64,000 nt of DNA from positions 1,050,935 through 1,114,934 of the forward strand of contig CAJZBQ010000040.1 of NCBI GenBank assembly GCA_914767885.1, given 5' to 3'. The stretch's first letter is position 1, and the number at the start of each line of letters is the position of its first letter. A program made the position numbers and the translations under genes. Source of the stretch: Blepharisma stoltei (Eukaryota; Ciliophora; Heterotrichea; Heterotrichida; Blepharismidae). The notes beneath the pieces were generated by a model that ran no database searches, was not told where the DNA came from, and saw only the letters and a list, made by a program, of their open reading frames with translations. This document shows, piece after piece, positions 63,287 to 64,000 of this stretch.

Positions 63287-64000
63287 GGTGTTAGGGTGTT
63301 AGGGTGTTAGGGTGTTAGGGTGTTAGGGTGTTAGGGTGTTAGGGTGTTAGGGTGTTAGGGTGTTAGGGTGTTAGGGTGTTAGGGTGTTAGGGTGTTAGGG
63401 TGTTAGGGTGTTAGGGTGTTAGGGTGTTAGGGTGTTAGGGTGTTAGGGTGTTAGGGTGTTAGGGTGTTAGGGTGTTAGGGTGTTAGGGTGTTAGGGTGTT
63501 AGGGTGTTAGGGTGTTAGGGTGTTAGGGTGTTAGGGTGTGTTAGGGTGTTAGGGTGTTAGGGTGTTAGGGTGTTAGGGTGTTAGGGTGTTAGGGTGTTAG
63601 GGTGTTAGGGTGTTAGGGTGTTAGGGTGTTAGGGTGTTAGGGTGTTAGGGTGTTAGGGTGTTAGGGTGTTAGGGTGTTAGGGTGTTAGGGTGTTAGGGTG
63701 TTAGGGTGTTAGGGTGTTAGGGTGTTAGGGTGTTAGGGTGTTAGGGTGTTAGGGTGTTAGGGTGTTAGGGTGTTAGGGTGTTAGGGTGTTAGGGTGTTAG
63801 GGTGTTAGGGTGTTAGGGTGTTAGGGTGTTAGGGTGTTAGGGTGTTAGGGTGTTAGGGTGTTAGGGTGTTAGGGTGTTAGGGTGTTAGGGTGTTAGGGTG
63901 TTAGGGTGTTAGGGTGTTAGGGTGTTAGGGTGTTAGGGTGTTAGGGTGTTAGGGTGTTAGGGTGTTAGGGTGTTAGGGTGTTAGGGTGTTAGGGTGTTAG
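63273..64000 (+). repeat. telomere, (TGTTAGGG)n
   Basis: About 90 units of TGTTAGGG to the window end, G-rich strand running 5'-3' to the right as expected for a right chromosome end. One irregular unit (GTGTG at about 63535) is the only variation seen. Confidence 0.98.

Noticed and set aside
1-64000. Bacterial or organellar origin (UGA = Trp as in Mycoplasma or mitochondria)
   Set aside because: SNARE, UBE2J, STPGR, EFL1 and class III features, 15-nt introns and telomere repeats are nuclear ciliate.

Overview
The window is nuclear DNA of a heterotrich ciliate, most likely Blepharisma, and it looks like germline (micronuclear) sequence. Four signs point this way. (1) In-frame TGA sits at conserved tryptophan positions (kinase, prenyl synthase, SepSecS, STPGR protein) while genes end in TAA or TAG, so UGA = Trp. 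(2) Twelve introns can be placed and every one is exactly 15 nt, GT...AG. (3) The right end is about 90 tandem TGTTAGGG units (63273-64000), a permutation of the Blepharisma repeat CCCTAACA. (4) Almost every gene is broken by non-intron DNA between short direct repeats, and removing that DNA with one repeat copy restores the reading frame, as for internally eliminated sequences (IESs).

Layout. 1-3370: 5'-truncated coiled-coil gene. 3501-12317: lipid phosphatase, GGPP synthase (-), small basic protein, PAP2-like membrane protein (-), ABHD11-like hydrolase, hypothetical protein, amino-acid transporter. 12373-21527: FtsH/YME1-type protease (-), coiled-coil gene (+), EFL1 ribosome-maturation GTPase (-), small protein (-). 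22531-31474: coiled-coil protein (-), METTL13-like methyltransferase (-), Aurora-like kinase with coiled-coil tail (+), Vti1-type SNARE (+), two-domain cNMP-binding protein (-), STPGR protein (-). 31493-38366: SAM-hydrolase family enzyme and a large ANF-receptor-like multipass receptor (+). 38384-43023: secreted protein, unknown basic protein and VWA protein (all -). 43600-47540: UBE2J-type E2 and SepSecS (+). 47932-56067: long coiled-coil gene, degenerate DHHC protein, small protein and LysA-like decarboxylase (all -). 56293-63286: NIF/SCP phosphatase (+), STPGR protein (+), FHA-RINGv-FHA protein (-), and a kelch gene whose end runs into telomere.

Insertions are of several kinds. The first is a superfamily of MITE-like elements with CTCCCC...GGGGAG ends and TTA, TAA or TGA target duplications; its members differ in a short identity motif repeated four times near the ends (families A, B, C). 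The second is TA-bounded short IESs of 26-108 bp. The third is palindromic elements. The fourth is SINE-like retroposons with 12-18 bp target duplications and simple-repeat tails, of which at least eight interrupt coding sequence, yet the host frame is kept. Families are nested inside each other in places. The genes are unrelated housekeeping, ciliary and signalling genes packed 18-200 bp apart; there is no operon logic. The most biologically pointed combination is a UGA = Trp code together with the selenocysteine enzyme SepSecS.
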